64,000 nt of DNA from an uncultured Eubacterium sp. Its GTDB lineage: Bacteria; Bacillota; Clostridia; Lachnospirales; Lachnospiraceae. Below, one piece after another: positions 41,541 to 49,477 of this stretch. A program made the position numbers and the translations under genes. Within the stretch, counting starts at the first letter, position 1. Each line of letters begins with the position of its first letter. The DNA lies in contig CAJTXO010000006.1 of assembly GCA_910583555.1 (NCBI GenBank), forward strand, positions 62,001 through 126,000. The letters run 5' to 3'. The notes below the pieces were generated by a model, which saw nothing but the letters and a program-made list of their open reading frames with translations, was not told where the DNA came from and made no database searches.

Positions 41541-44462
41541 ATGAGGCAAAAACTCAGAAAAACTGTCTGTATGTCTCTCGTCGGCGTGATGACATTTACG
41601 AGCATCTGGAGTAACGACATGACGATACAGGCGGCATCAAAACCAAAGAAGATCACGATGAACAAAAAGAAGGTCTCTTTGGAAGTGGGAAAAACCTTTA
41701 AACTGAAAGTTAAAACGGTGAAACCCAAAAAAGCAAGTAAGGCTGTCACTTACAAAACAAACAAAAAGAAAGTTGCCACGGTAAGCAAAAAAGGCGTGAT
41801 CAAAGCAAAGAGCGCCGGCACAGCAACAATCACAGTAACGTCAAAGAAAAACAAAAAATTAAAAGTGAAGGTAAAGGTAAACGTGAAAAAGAAACTAGTT
41901 CATCCACCGATAACAAGCAATGCTCCAACGACGAGCCAGGCTCCTGCAGCCAGCAATAGTCCAGCTCAGAGCGCGGCCCCGGGCGCAAGCAGTAATCCAG
42001 CCCAGAGCGCGGCCCCGGGCGAGAGCAGTAATCCGGCTCAGAGCGCAGCTCCGGGCGAGAGCAGCAACCCGGGTCAGAGTGCCGCTCCGGGTCAGAGTAC
42101 AGCTCCGGGTCAGAGTACAGCTCCGGATCAGAATACGACGACTCCGGTTCCAACTGTGAAACCGACTTTCGCGCCATCCACCCAGAGTTACGACTACTTT
42201 AATGATTATACATTAGGATGGTCAGATAAAAGCAAAAGTATCGTCGCATACAAAGACGGCAAAGCAGTAACGCTGGCTGAAGCCGGTGCGGAATTGTATA
42301 ACAAACGGACTGACAATATTTTCGCGCAGCATATCGCTAACAACAACTGGTACGACGACAAGATCCTGCTCACACCGCCGATCCAGTACACGACTCCGTA
42401 TGGAGTAGCGCACAACGTGGACAGTATGCTGACTAATTTTGATTTTATTGCCGATCCTACTTGTATCGACAATTCAGATAATGACGGAAAATTGTATGTA
42501 TACGGTACGACGGAAGGTATTGATTACGAAGCAGGTGTATTAGCGAAAAACGGATACAACAATCATTCCTTAACGATACTTTCTACAAAGGATATGGTCA
42601 ACTGGACGGATGAGGGAACACTGGATAATCTAAACTTGAAAAATGATCTATCCTCTGTTGCACCAAAGGACAAAACAAAGTGTGGATGGGGAACAAAAGC
42701 ATGGGCTCCTTCTGGACTGAAAATCGACGGTGACGGCGATGGAAAAGACGAGTACTACATCTTCTACACGAACGGCGGCGCAGTCGGATATGTTCAGGGT
42801 GATTCTCCGACCGGCCCGTGGAAAGATGATCTGGGTAAAGTTCTATTCAACCAGTCCACGCCGAATTGCTCCGATGTCGTTTGGTGCTTCGACCCAGCTG
42901 TGCTTGTCGATGACAAAGGAGATGCTTACGTATACTTTGGCGGAGGCGTACCGGGAGGAAATAATCCGACAGCGGCACAAAAAGTTCATCCTCAGACCAG
43001 CCGTGTAGCCAAGATCAAATTTGAGAAGGGTACTGGAAAAGTCCTTTTGGATGGTGAGCCGAAAAAACTCGATGCGTATTATATGTTTGAGGACAGTGAG
43101 ATCAACCAGTTCCACGGTAAGTATTTCTACTCTTACTGTATTAACTTTTTGGTTCCTCCTTCACTGCAGAAACCAATCGGCGCTGTAAACAATCTTGGTT
43201 CCGGCCAGATCGGATGCTACGTATCTAAAGATCCGATGAACATTACTTTTGACCCTGAAGCACAGGAAAGTACAGAAGACCTGAAATATCTGGGAGCAAT
43301 CCTTGACAACCCGAGTGCCATCTACGGTGAAAGCTATAACAACCATCACCACATGCAGTCATTCAAAGGCCATGACTACATCTTCTATCACTCAACAATA
43401 CTGGGCAACACATTGTTCCGTGATAACAAGCAGTATCGAAATCTTCATGTAGATGAGATTTCCGTAGATAAAGCGACGGATGCTATCTCCATCACTCCTA
43501 GCTACGAAGGCGCTTCACAGATTGAGGATTTTGAGCCTTACAAGAATGAAGATGGTTCTGTCAAGTACATCAATGCTACAACTGCTGCTTCGAGCGCTGG
43601 TGTAAAATCTTTGCGAGATGATACAATGGTTTTGGGTTCTATTAATGGTTCCCCAATGGTACTTGACCAGATTGATACAGGAGACTGGACATGTATCAAG
43701 GGTGTTAATTTCGGCGAGAAAGGACTTAAGAATTTCGGTATGGAGTATTATTCCATTTCAGATGCTGGAAGAGTAGAATTGTTCATTGATGATCCAACTA
43801 AAATTGAGAACAAAGTCGCTGCAATTGATATTTTAGAGACAACAAATGAAAAATATGTTTACAAGAGTGTGGAAACTACGAAGACCGTTACCGGAAAACA
43901 TGATGTGTACTTTGTATTCCGTGGAAGTAACTATGTTGTAGCTTCCTGGGCATTCTCAGAAGATGCCAAAGCTACTGCTCCGGACCTCAGTAATCGAATC
44001 GAAGCACCAACAAAGCCGATCGAAACTCCGGATCCTAATGTACCAACTGGTCCTGTTGATGATTTAGAGCTTACACTCCCGTCAGACAAAACAGAAGTAA
44101 CAGTTAATTCTGTTCAGTGGAATGATGCTATTCAAATTGAGTTGACAGAGTGCGGTCTTCCAGAAAATTACCGTGATCTGTATCAGGCTGTGGAAGCAAC
44201 ATACTCAATCGAACAGGATGGTATCAATACGGCAGTAAAACTTGACACAGACGTAGAAGATCCAAATAGTTATGATCAATACGTACCGAATCGGTTTACT
44301 GCAGTATCTCCTCAGTCAAAAGTAAAAGACTGCACGGTAACAGTTGATTTGGATAAGTGTCCGGAAGGCGCTACTAAATTGAAAATCAATATTTCAATTT
44401 TAGGGGACACTTATTCCGGAAAAATAACCCTTAAAAAGGTTAAAATGATTGGTAAAAAATAA
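41541..44462 (+). CDS. Secreted GH43 glycosidase with Big_2 and CBM6-like modules
   Basis: A protein of 973 residues. A signal peptide (about 1-32, ending QAASKP) is followed by a Lys-rich Ig-like Big_2 domain (33-118), a Ser/Ala/Pro/Gly repeat linker (119-213), and a GH43 five-bladed propeller: ADPTCI near 304 (catalytic Asp), FDPAVLVDD near 449, and EDSEINQFHGKYFYS near 517 (catalytic Glu). A CBM6-like domain covers about 660-810 and a beta-sandwich about 840-973. GH43 enzymes remove arabinose or xylose from plant polysaccharides. No LPXTG anchor. From about 43530 codon use shifts toward AT-ending codons, so the C-terminal modules may have been added separately. Confidence 0.87.
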   Translation: MRQKLRKTVCMSLVGVMTFTSIWSNDMTIQAASKPKKITMNKKKVSLEVGKTFKLKVKTVKPKKASKAVTYKTNKKKVATVSKKGVIKAKSAGTATITVTSKKNKKLKVKVKVNVKKKLVHPPITSNAPTTSQAPAASNSPAQSAAPGASSNPAQSAAPGESSNPAQSAAPGESSNPGQSAAPGQSTAPGQSTAPDQNTTTPVPTVKPTFAPSTQSYDYFNDYTLGWSDKSKSIVAYKDGKAVTLAEAGAELYNKRTDNIFAQHIANNNWYDDKILLTPPIQYTTPYGVAHNVDSMLTNFDFIADPTCIDNSDNDGKLYVYGTTEGIDYEAGVLAKNGYNNHSLTILSTKDMVNWTDEGTLDNLNLKNDLSSVAPKDKTKCGWGTKAWAPSGLKIDGDGDGKDEYYIFYTNGGAVGYVQGDSPTGPWKDDLGKVLFNQSTPNCSDVVWCFDPAVLVDDKGDAYVYFGGGVPGGNNPTAAQKVHPQTSRVAKIKFEKGTGKVLLDGEPKKLDAYYMFEDSEINQFHGKYFYSYCINFLVPPSLQKPIGAVNNLGSGQIGCYVSKDPMNITFDPEAQESTEDLKYLGAILDNPSAIYGESYNNHHHMQSFKGHDYIFYHSTILGNTLFRDNKQYRNLHVDEISVDKATDAISITPSYEGASQIEDFEPYKNEDGSVKYINATTAASSAGVKSLRDDTMVLGSINGSPMVLDQIDTGDWTCIKGVNFGEKGLKNFGMEYYSISDAGRVELFIDDPTKIENKVAAIDILETTNEKYVYKSVETTKTVTGKHDVYFVFRGSNYVVASWAFSEDAKATAPDLSNRIEAPTKPIETPDPNVPTGPVDDLELTLPSDKTEVTVNSVQWNDAIQIELTECGLPENYRDLYQAVEATYSIEQDGINTAVKLDTDVEDPNSYDQYVPNRFTAVSPQSKVKDCTVTVDLDKCPEGATKLKINISILGDTYSGKITLKKVKMIGKK
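41961..42135. repeat. Degenerate repeats coding a Ser/Ala/Pro linker
   Basis: Units of the form QSAAPGESSNP and the shorter QSTAPG recur in the linker between the Big_2 and GH43 domains. Slippage could change linker length. Confidence 0.75.
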
Positions 44463-44490
44463 AATCTGAAAACCTTTCATAGTTCAATAA

Positions 44491-44537
44491 AAAGAGCCAC
44501 CGTTTGATGAATTATTTCATCATGCGGCGGTTCTTTT
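44491..44537. terminator. Bidirectional terminator between GH43 and purH
   Basis: AAGAGCC-CCG pairs with CGG-GGTTCTT across a loop that includes GATGAA/TTCATC, giving a long stem. T-tracts are on both sides (TTCTTTTC on plus, CTCTTTTTATT on minus). Confidence 0.7.
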
Positions 44538-44553
44538 CATTCATACATAAAGA

Positions 44554-44585
44554 CTGCCATGCTAATTTTAAATCCAGCATGGCAG
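44554..44585 (-). terminator. Hairpin after the AICAR transformylase gene
   Basis: CTGCCATGCT (44554-44563) and AGCATGGCAG (44576-44585) form a perfect 10-bp stem. It lies 23 bases after the stop codon on the minus strand and is followed by TCTTTATG. Confidence 0.6.
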
Positions 44586-44608
44586 CTACATTCGCATATT
44601 CGTTTTTC

Positions 44609-45787
44609 TTAGTGATGGAACAACCGTAACCCCGTAAAACTCATAACGATTCCATGCCTGTCACATGCATCGATCACATCCTGGTCGCGGATCGACCCGC
44701 CCGGCTGCGCGATATATTTCACGCCGCTGCGGAACGCGCGCTCAACGTTATCATCAAACGGGAAAAACGCATCCGATCCGAGCGTGACGTCCTTCGCGTA
44801 TTCGGCAAGCCAGGCCGCCTTCTCTTCTTTTTTAAATACCGGCGGTTTCTCGGTAAAATATTTCTCCCAGCAGCCATCCGCCAGAACATCCATATAGTCC
44901 TCACCGATATAATTATCAATTGCATTATCCCGCTCCGCGCGTTTCATATCCTCCTTAAACGGCAGATTCAGCACCTGCGGGGACTGGCGCAAAAACCAGT
45001 TATCGGCCTTGCTGCCGGCAAGCCTCGTACAGTGGATCCTCGACTGCTGCCCGGCACCGATCCCGATTGCCTGTCCGCCTTTGACAAAACAAACAGAATT
45101 GGACTGCGTATATTTTAAGGTAATCATCGAAATCGCCATATCAATTTTAGCCTGATCGGTAATTTCTTTATTCTTCGTCACGATATTGCCAAAAAAGTCA
45201 TCGTCGATCACGAGCTCGTTCCGTCCCTGCTCAAACGTAATGCCGAATACTTCCTTGCGCTCTAACTCCTTCGGTTCATAATCCGGATCGATCTCAATGA
45301 TCGCGTAATTTCCTTTTTTCTTTTCTTTCAGGATCTCCAGCGCCTCCGGCTCATAACCAGGGGCGATGATGCCATCCGAAAATTCTCTCTTTATCATCTT
45401 AGCGGCGGAAACGTCACACACATCCGAAAGGGAGATAAAATCACCGTACGAGGACATGCGGTCCGCGCCTCTCGCTCTCGCGTAGGCGCACGCCAGCGGG
45501 GATAATTCACCGAGATCATCGACCCAGTAGATCTTTGCCTCCACCTCACTGAGAGGAAGTCCGACCGCCGCTCCTGCCGGCGATACGTGCTTAAAAGAGG
45601 TGGCTGCCGGAAGTCCTGTCGCTTTCTTCAGCTCTTTGACAAGCTGCCAGCCATTAAACGCGTCGAGAAAATTGATATAACCCGGTTTTCCATTTAACAC
45701 TTTGATCGGAAGTTCTCCCTCTTCCATATAAATACGGGAAGGCTTCTGGTTTGGATTACAGCCATACTTTAATTCCAGTTCTTTCAT
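44609..45787 (-). CDS. AICAR transformylase (stand-alone PurH C-terminal type)
   Basis: A protein of 392 residues corresponding to the transformylase half of PurH, without the IMP cyclohydrolase domain. It converts AICAR to FAICAR with 10-formyl-THF. LKYGCNPNQKPSR at the N-terminus, TSFKHVSPAGAAVG, and QPGGSIRDQDVIDACD at the C-terminus carry the family residues, including the Lys-His pair. AGGAA is 9 bases before the ATG at 45787. The missing cyclohydrolase is supplied by the PurO-type protein encoded directly upstream; the longer, less likely frame would overlap it. Confidence 0.92.
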   Translation of the reverse strand: MKELELKYGCNPNQKPSRIYMEEGELPIKVLNGKPGYINFLDAFNGWQLVKELKKATGLPAATSFKHVSPAGAAVGLPLSEVEAKIYWVDDLGELSPLACAYARARGADRMSSYGDFISLSDVCDVSAAKMIKREFSDGIIAPGYEPEALEILKEKKKGNYAIIEIDPDYEPKELERKEVFGITFEQGRNELVIDDDFFGNIVTKNKEITDQAKIDMAISMITLKYTQSNSVCFVKGGQAIGIGAGQQSRIHCTRLAGSKADNWFLRQSPQVLNLPFKEDMKRAERDNAIDNYIGEDYMDVLADGCWEKYFTEKPPVFKKEEKAAWLAEYAKDVTLGSDAFFPFDDNVERAFRSGVKYIAQPGGSIRDQDVIDACDRHGIVMSFTGLRLFHH

Positions 45788-45810
45788 GCTCTTAGATTCC
45801 TTTCTCATTC

Positions 45811-46524
45811 TCATTTATTTTTATTTACGATCTTCGTCCGGTATTCACCGGTAGCGATGTCGATATACCGCACAAACAGGGAAACTTTATTGCTCTCATT
45901 CAAATTTGTCCAAAGCAGATCCGTAAACGCATCCATATCATCTAAAACGGCTACCGGCTTCGGTTCGCCCTCAAAACTCGGAAGCGGCTCCCCATCGCAC
46001 TGATAAGTATGTATAAAACGGCCCTCTCCGGCGATCGGGTCACTGTATGCAAACGTGAAACGGTTGCACGAATCCGGATTTCCGTGATCACTCTTTAAGA
46101 TCGACAGGGCGTAATTGAAACTGCCATTCTCTACATGAAGGATACCGGAAATACGCGGCGTATAGTTCGGCCCGTCCGGCTCGAATTCCCTTGTCCGGAG
46201 CGCCTGTTCAAACGTCTGCTGCTTATCCATCATCTCATAAATCGTATCGGTCTGATCTCCGTTCGTAACGATCGTCTTATTTCCGAGTACGCGGACCGGA
46301 GCATATATGATCAGGCTCGGATCACTTAATTTGGAAGGATCAAACGCTTCGGTGCGGATCCCTTCCCCCTCTTCCACAAAAATACGGTTTCTGCTGTTTT
46401 CACTGCGCCCCATGATAAAATAGGCTGTGACGGCGTATTTCCCGTTCGGGGATTTTCCGATCACAATACCTCTGCCCGGGTACGAGTTCTCTTTCAGTTC
46501 ATTTTCCAATGACAACAAATTCAT
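45811..46524 (-). CDS. IMP cyclohydrolase, PurO type
   Basis: A protein of 237 residues matching the PurO-type IMP cyclohydrolase family first known from archaea: YPGRGIVIGKSPNGKYAVTA, YFIMGRSENSRNRIF, and the ending FVRYIDIATGEYRTK. It closes FAICAR to IMP, the last step of purine synthesis. GGAG lies 7 bases before the ATG at 46524. It is 23 bases before the AICAR transformylase gene and shares its promoter, so the two replace bifunctional PurH. Confidence 0.88.
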   Translation of the reverse strand: MNLLSLENELKENSYPGRGIVIGKSPNGKYAVTAYFIMGRSENSRNRIFVEEGEGIRTEAFDPSKLSDPSLIIYAPVRVLGNKTIVTNGDQTDTIYEMMDKQQTFEQALRTREFEPDGPNYTPRISGILHVENGSFNYALSILKSDHGNPDSCNRFTFAYSDPIAGEGRFIHTYQCDGEPLPSFEGEPKPVAVLDDMDAFTDLLWTNLNESNKVSLFVRYIDIATGEYRTKIVNKNK

Positions 46525-46580
46525 AAGATTTCTCCTTCCTTTCGCGTTCACGTTAAACATTATGTCAACCGGTGTCTTTC

Positions 46581-46609
46581 AGTATAGCACCAATTAACGA
46601 GAAGGACAA
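46581..46609 (-). promoter_or_regulatory. Promoter of the IMP cyclohydrolase operon
   Basis: On the minus strand TTGTCC (46609-46604), 17 bases, TATACT (46586-46581), with TG at the -15 position (extended -10). Confidence 0.65.
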
Positions 46610-46621
46610 TAGTTTTTTTAC

Positions 46622-46651
46622 TTGCGGCGTTCTTTGTTCCTGTGTTATAAT
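46622..46651 (+). promoter_or_regulatory. Promoter of the coiled-coil gene
   Basis: TTGCGG (46622-46627), 18 bases, TATAAT (46646-46651), divergent from the purine promoter. Confidence 0.55.
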
Positions 46652-46715
46652 CAAATCAGACGCGGGAAACATACGCGAATAGACACAGAACGTGAACGCG
46701 AATGGAGGTAGAGAG

Positions 46716-47000
46716 ATGGCTGGTTTATTTGACAAAGTATCTGATGTGATCAACAATACCGCATATGAGATTTCCGATAAGGCGAAAGAAATCACCGAAA
46801 TTTCTGCTATGAACGGACAGATCCGGAGCCAGGAAAAATCAATTGAACGGATGTATCTGGAAATCGGGCAAAGTTACTATGAAAACCATAAAGACGCGGA
46901 GAGCGATGATTACATCGGCCTGATACAGAAAATCACATCGGCTAAAGAAACCGTAGAAAAACTGAAGGAAGACATCAAGACTATAAAAAATAAAGGCTGA
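46716..47000 (+). CDS. Small coiled-coil protein, relative of zinc-ribbon stress proteins
   Basis: A protein of 94 residues starting MAGLFDKVSDVINN. GGAGG lies 7 bases before this ATG; the eight codons upstream belong to the leader. The whole length is helical with heptads (QIRSQEKSIERMYLEIGQSYYE). It resembles the N-terminal helical part of small clostridial proteins that end in a zinc ribbon, but no Cys are present here. It is followed by a very strong terminator. Function unknown. Confidence 0.7.
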   Translation: MAGLFDKVSDVINNTAYEISDKAKEITEISAMNGQIRSQEKSIERMYLEIGQSYYENHKDAESDDYIGLIQKITSAKETVEKLKEDIKTIKNKG

Positions 47001-47005
47001 AAAAT

Positions 47006-47058
47006 ACGGCCGTATCATACTTTCGCTGGAAAAATGCTGCCAAGTATGATACGGCCGT
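47006..47058. terminator. Very strong bidirectional terminator
   Basis: ACGGCCGTATCATACTT (47006-47022) and its exact complement (47042-47058) form a 17-bp perfect stem with a 19-base loop. TTTCTTTTATTT follows on the plus strand, and TTTTTCAGCC on the minus strand. Confidence 0.9.
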
Positions 47059-47063
47059 TTCTT

Positions 47064-48470
47064 TTATTTCGATCGATCAATATAAAAATCCCGTTCTTTC
47101 CGGCCCAGATGCCTTCTGCTTTTCTTATAGCCGCTCCGGGTATCCGTTTTAACCTGATACTCACGTAATTTCAAAAAGCACAGGATACTGACGCCGATGA
47201 TACAACATGCGAGTATGATAAGAAGCGCTACTTTCTTCCAGGGAAACGGCGGTTTGCTCGCCGTCTCGATCGCCTCATCAAACCATTTACTCATATCAAT
47301 ACTGTCCCTCAGAGTCGGGGAATCATTTTCATCAAAATAAATATTTGTGGCTCCGACTTCCTGACCTTTATACGTATAGGAAAGTTTCCCGATTACTTTT
47401 TTCCCCTCCTGTTCAACCGCTTTGTCGTAGTACTCGATCTTTTTCTCTGCCTTATCAATGGACACTCCTTTCGGAAGAATGACGCCTGCATCTTCGTCTA
47501 TATGGAGACAGCTTGTCTGTTTGCTGTAAAAAGGACTGAAGTTCGTAAACAGATACTGCTCATTGATCTCGCTGGCCGCATTGTCCTGAATCTTTGTCTT
47601 TTCGTATTGTTCAAAACAATAATTAAATAATTTCGTCGTATCCGTATAGGCATTTGGCTCCAGCCACACGGAATTATTGCATTTCATAACAGCGCACACA
47701 AGTTCCATATCGCCCTTTTTCGCAAAGGTGACAAGCGTATTCCGGCTCTTCGACGTGTAACCTGTCTTTCCCCCTTCACAGTACTCGTATTCATACTGCG
47801 GATAATCCGCCGGGTTGATCATCTTATGGTGATTGACCAAAGGTTCCGAAGGTCCTCTTTTGTTTTTATTCGTTTTAGACATGATAAATGTCTTTGTCCC
47901 GGCTATCGTTTTAAAATCTTTATTGCGGATGGCCGCGCGGCCGATCAGCGCGATATCATATGCAGTCGTGTAATGATTCTTCTTCCAGAGACCATTCGTA
48001 TTTGCGAAATGGGTATTCTCACAGCCAAGTGCCTTTGCTTTCTGATTCATCTTTTTCACAAAGGCATCAATACTCCCCGATATATGTTCCGCTACGCCGT
48101 TGCACGCTTCGTTGGCAGATGCCAGCATGACCGCATACAGACTCTCTTCCATACTGATGCGCTCACCCACCTTGATACCTGCGTTAGAAGCACCCGACTC
48201 CCAATTGGCAAACGCGTTATCCGTGTATACGACTTCTTCGTCCATAGAAGAATTTTCGATTGCGATCAGCGCCGTCATGATCTTCGTAATACTGGCGGGA
48301 TATTCCTTTTGATTTCTATTTTTCTCGTACAGAATGGCTCCCGACTGGACATCCAGCACACACGCCGTCTCCGAAAATATGCTGGGTTTCGCAAAAACCG
48401 TGTCGGACACCACATTCACGGACAGCGCCATACATATTGCTAACAAAAATATCTTTACTCGTTTTTTCAT
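47064..48470 (-). CDS. D-alanyl-D-alanine carboxypeptidase (PBP5/DacF type)
   Basis: A protein of 468 residues. A signal peptide (about 1-27), then a peptidase S11 domain with SxxK at S60 (ASITKIM), SxN in ASANEACNG, and KTG in GGKTGYTSKS. It removes the terminal D-Ala from peptidoglycan stem peptides, limiting cross-linking. A C-terminal beta domain and a final transmembrane helix near 425 anchor it in the membrane, followed by a Lys/Arg-rich end. GGAG is 8 bases before the ATG at 48470. A DacF-like role in sporulation is possible but not shown. Confidence 0.92.
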   Translation of the reverse strand: MKKRVKIFLLAICMALSVNVVSDTVFAKPSIFSETACVLDVQSGAILYEKNRNQKEYPASITKIMTALIAIENSSMDEEVVYTDNAFANWESGASNAGIKVGERISMEESLYAVMLASANEACNGVAEHISGSIDAFVKKMNQKAKALGCENTHFANTNGLWKKNHYTTAYDIALIGRAAIRNKDFKTIAGTKTFIMSKTNKNKRGPSEPLVNHHKMINPADYPQYEYEYCEGGKTGYTSKSRNTLVTFAKKGDMELVCAVMKCNNSVWLEPNAYTDTTKLFNYCFEQYEKTKIQDNAASEINEQYLFTNFSPFYSKQTSCLHIDEDAGVILPKGVSIDKAEKKIEYYDKAVEQEGKKVIGKLSYTYKGQEVGATNIYFDENDSPTLRDSIDMSKWFDEAIETASKPPFPWKKVALLIILACCIIGVSILCFLKLREYQVKTDTRSGYKKSRRHLGRKERDFYIDRSK

Positions 48471-48576
48471 AATCTGTACTCCATTCTCAAGCATAATCTC
48501 TGCATAGGCAAGTATCTTTTTATATGTAATATCATACACGATTTTTCTCCATTTTCCAACCCTTTTTTTCGTACTT

Positions 48577-48605
48577 TTGACATTTGGCTTCTTTTTTGAT
48601 AAGAT
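48577..48605 (+). promoter_or_regulatory. Promoter of trmB
   Basis: TTGACA (48577-48582), 17 bases, TAAGAT (48600-48605). It lies within the apparent N-terminal extension of the trmB frame, which shows that the start is further downstream. Confidence 0.7.
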
Positions 48606-48639
48606 AAGTTCAAGATTTGAGAAAGGAACCGATCAGACC

Positions 48640-49278
48640 ATGCGATTGAGAAATATTAAAGGAGCAGAAGAATTTATAGCAAACAGCATCTATGTGATCC
48701 AGCAACCTCAGGAATACCGGGGAAAATGGAATACCTTTTTTGAGCATGAAAATCCCCTCCACATCGAGATCGGCATGGGAAAAGGAAAATTTATCCACGC
48801 ACTTGCGGAGCAAAATCCGCATATCAATTATATAGGAATCGAGATGTATTCGAGCGTCTTGTACCGCGCTATTGAAAAAAGACAGGAAGTCAATCTGCCA
48901 AACCTCTTCTTTATCCGCATGGACGCCAGAAATCTCGGCGACGTATTTAACCGCTCAGAAATCGACCGGATCTATTTGAATTTTTCCGATCCCTGGCCAA
49001 AAGAGCGGCACGCCAAACGCAGGCTCACCTCGCCTCTTTTTTTAGAAATTTACGATGCCGTTCTGAACCCGAATGGAACTGTATGCTTTAAAACCGATAA
49101 CCGCAGCCTTTTTGACTACTCTTTGGAGACGATCGAAGAAACGTCTCCCTGGCGCGTAAAAGATGTGACCTACGATCTGCATAGCAGCTCATATGCCGCG
49201 GGAAACGTGATGACCGAATATGAAGAAAAATTTAGCTCCAAAGGAATGCCGATCCACCGGCTGGTAGCATATCGCTGA
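48640..49278 (+). CDS. trmB: tRNA (guanine-N7-)-methyltransferase
   Basis: A protein of 212 residues of normal length, methylating G46 of tRNA with S-adenosylmethionine. The AdoMet region IEIGMGKGKFIHALA, IGIEMYSSVL, and the signature FSDPWPKERHAKRRL are present. The start at 48640 is preferred to the longer frame because a promoter lies in the extra 5' part; AAAGGA is about 12 bases before it. A small frame (49311-49430) follows before the terminator. Confidence 0.93.
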   Translation: MRLRNIKGAEEFIANSIYVIQQPQEYRGKWNTFFEHENPLHIEIGMGKGKFIHALAEQNPHINYIGIEMYSSVLYRAIEKRQEVNLPNLFFIRMDARNLGDVFNRSEIDRIYLNFSDPWPKERHAKRRLTSPLFLEIYDAVLNPNGTVCFKTDNRSLFDYSLETIEETSPWRVKDVTYDLHSSSYAAGNVMTEYEEKFSSKGMPIHRLVAYR

Positions 49279-49310
49279 CAATTTCATATAGTAAAAGAAA
49301 AAGAGTATTT

Positions 49311-49430
49311 ATGAAAAAAGTCAATCGCATCATCCGCAATTTCTTTTCAGATAAACCGGCCTTTTGTAAATCGATCAACAGGATCGTGGAATCTACCTGC
49401 TACATCATGAAACTGCTGAACATAAAATAA
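49311..49430 (+). CDS. Possible 39-residue basic protein after trmB
   Basis: A frame of 39 codons begins 32 bases after trmB and ends inside the first arm of the terminator. It is rich in Lys, Arg, Ile and Asn, with two Cys, and has no recognised domain. The ribosome site is weak (AAGAG). It may be a real small protein co-transcribed with trmB or chance. Confidence 0.3.
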   Translation: MKKVNRIIRNFFSDKPAFCKSINRIVESTCYIMKLLNIK

Positions 49431-49464
49431 GAGGGGCTCCCTTTTGGGAACACCCTCTTATTTT
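49424..49464. terminator. Bidirectional terminator between trmB and the GH98 gene
   Basis: AAAATAAGAGGG pairs with CCCTCTTATTTT around an inner CTCCC/GGGAA stem. Good T-tracts lie on both sides. Confidence 0.85.
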
Positions 49465-49477
49465 TGCTGGTATTTTA

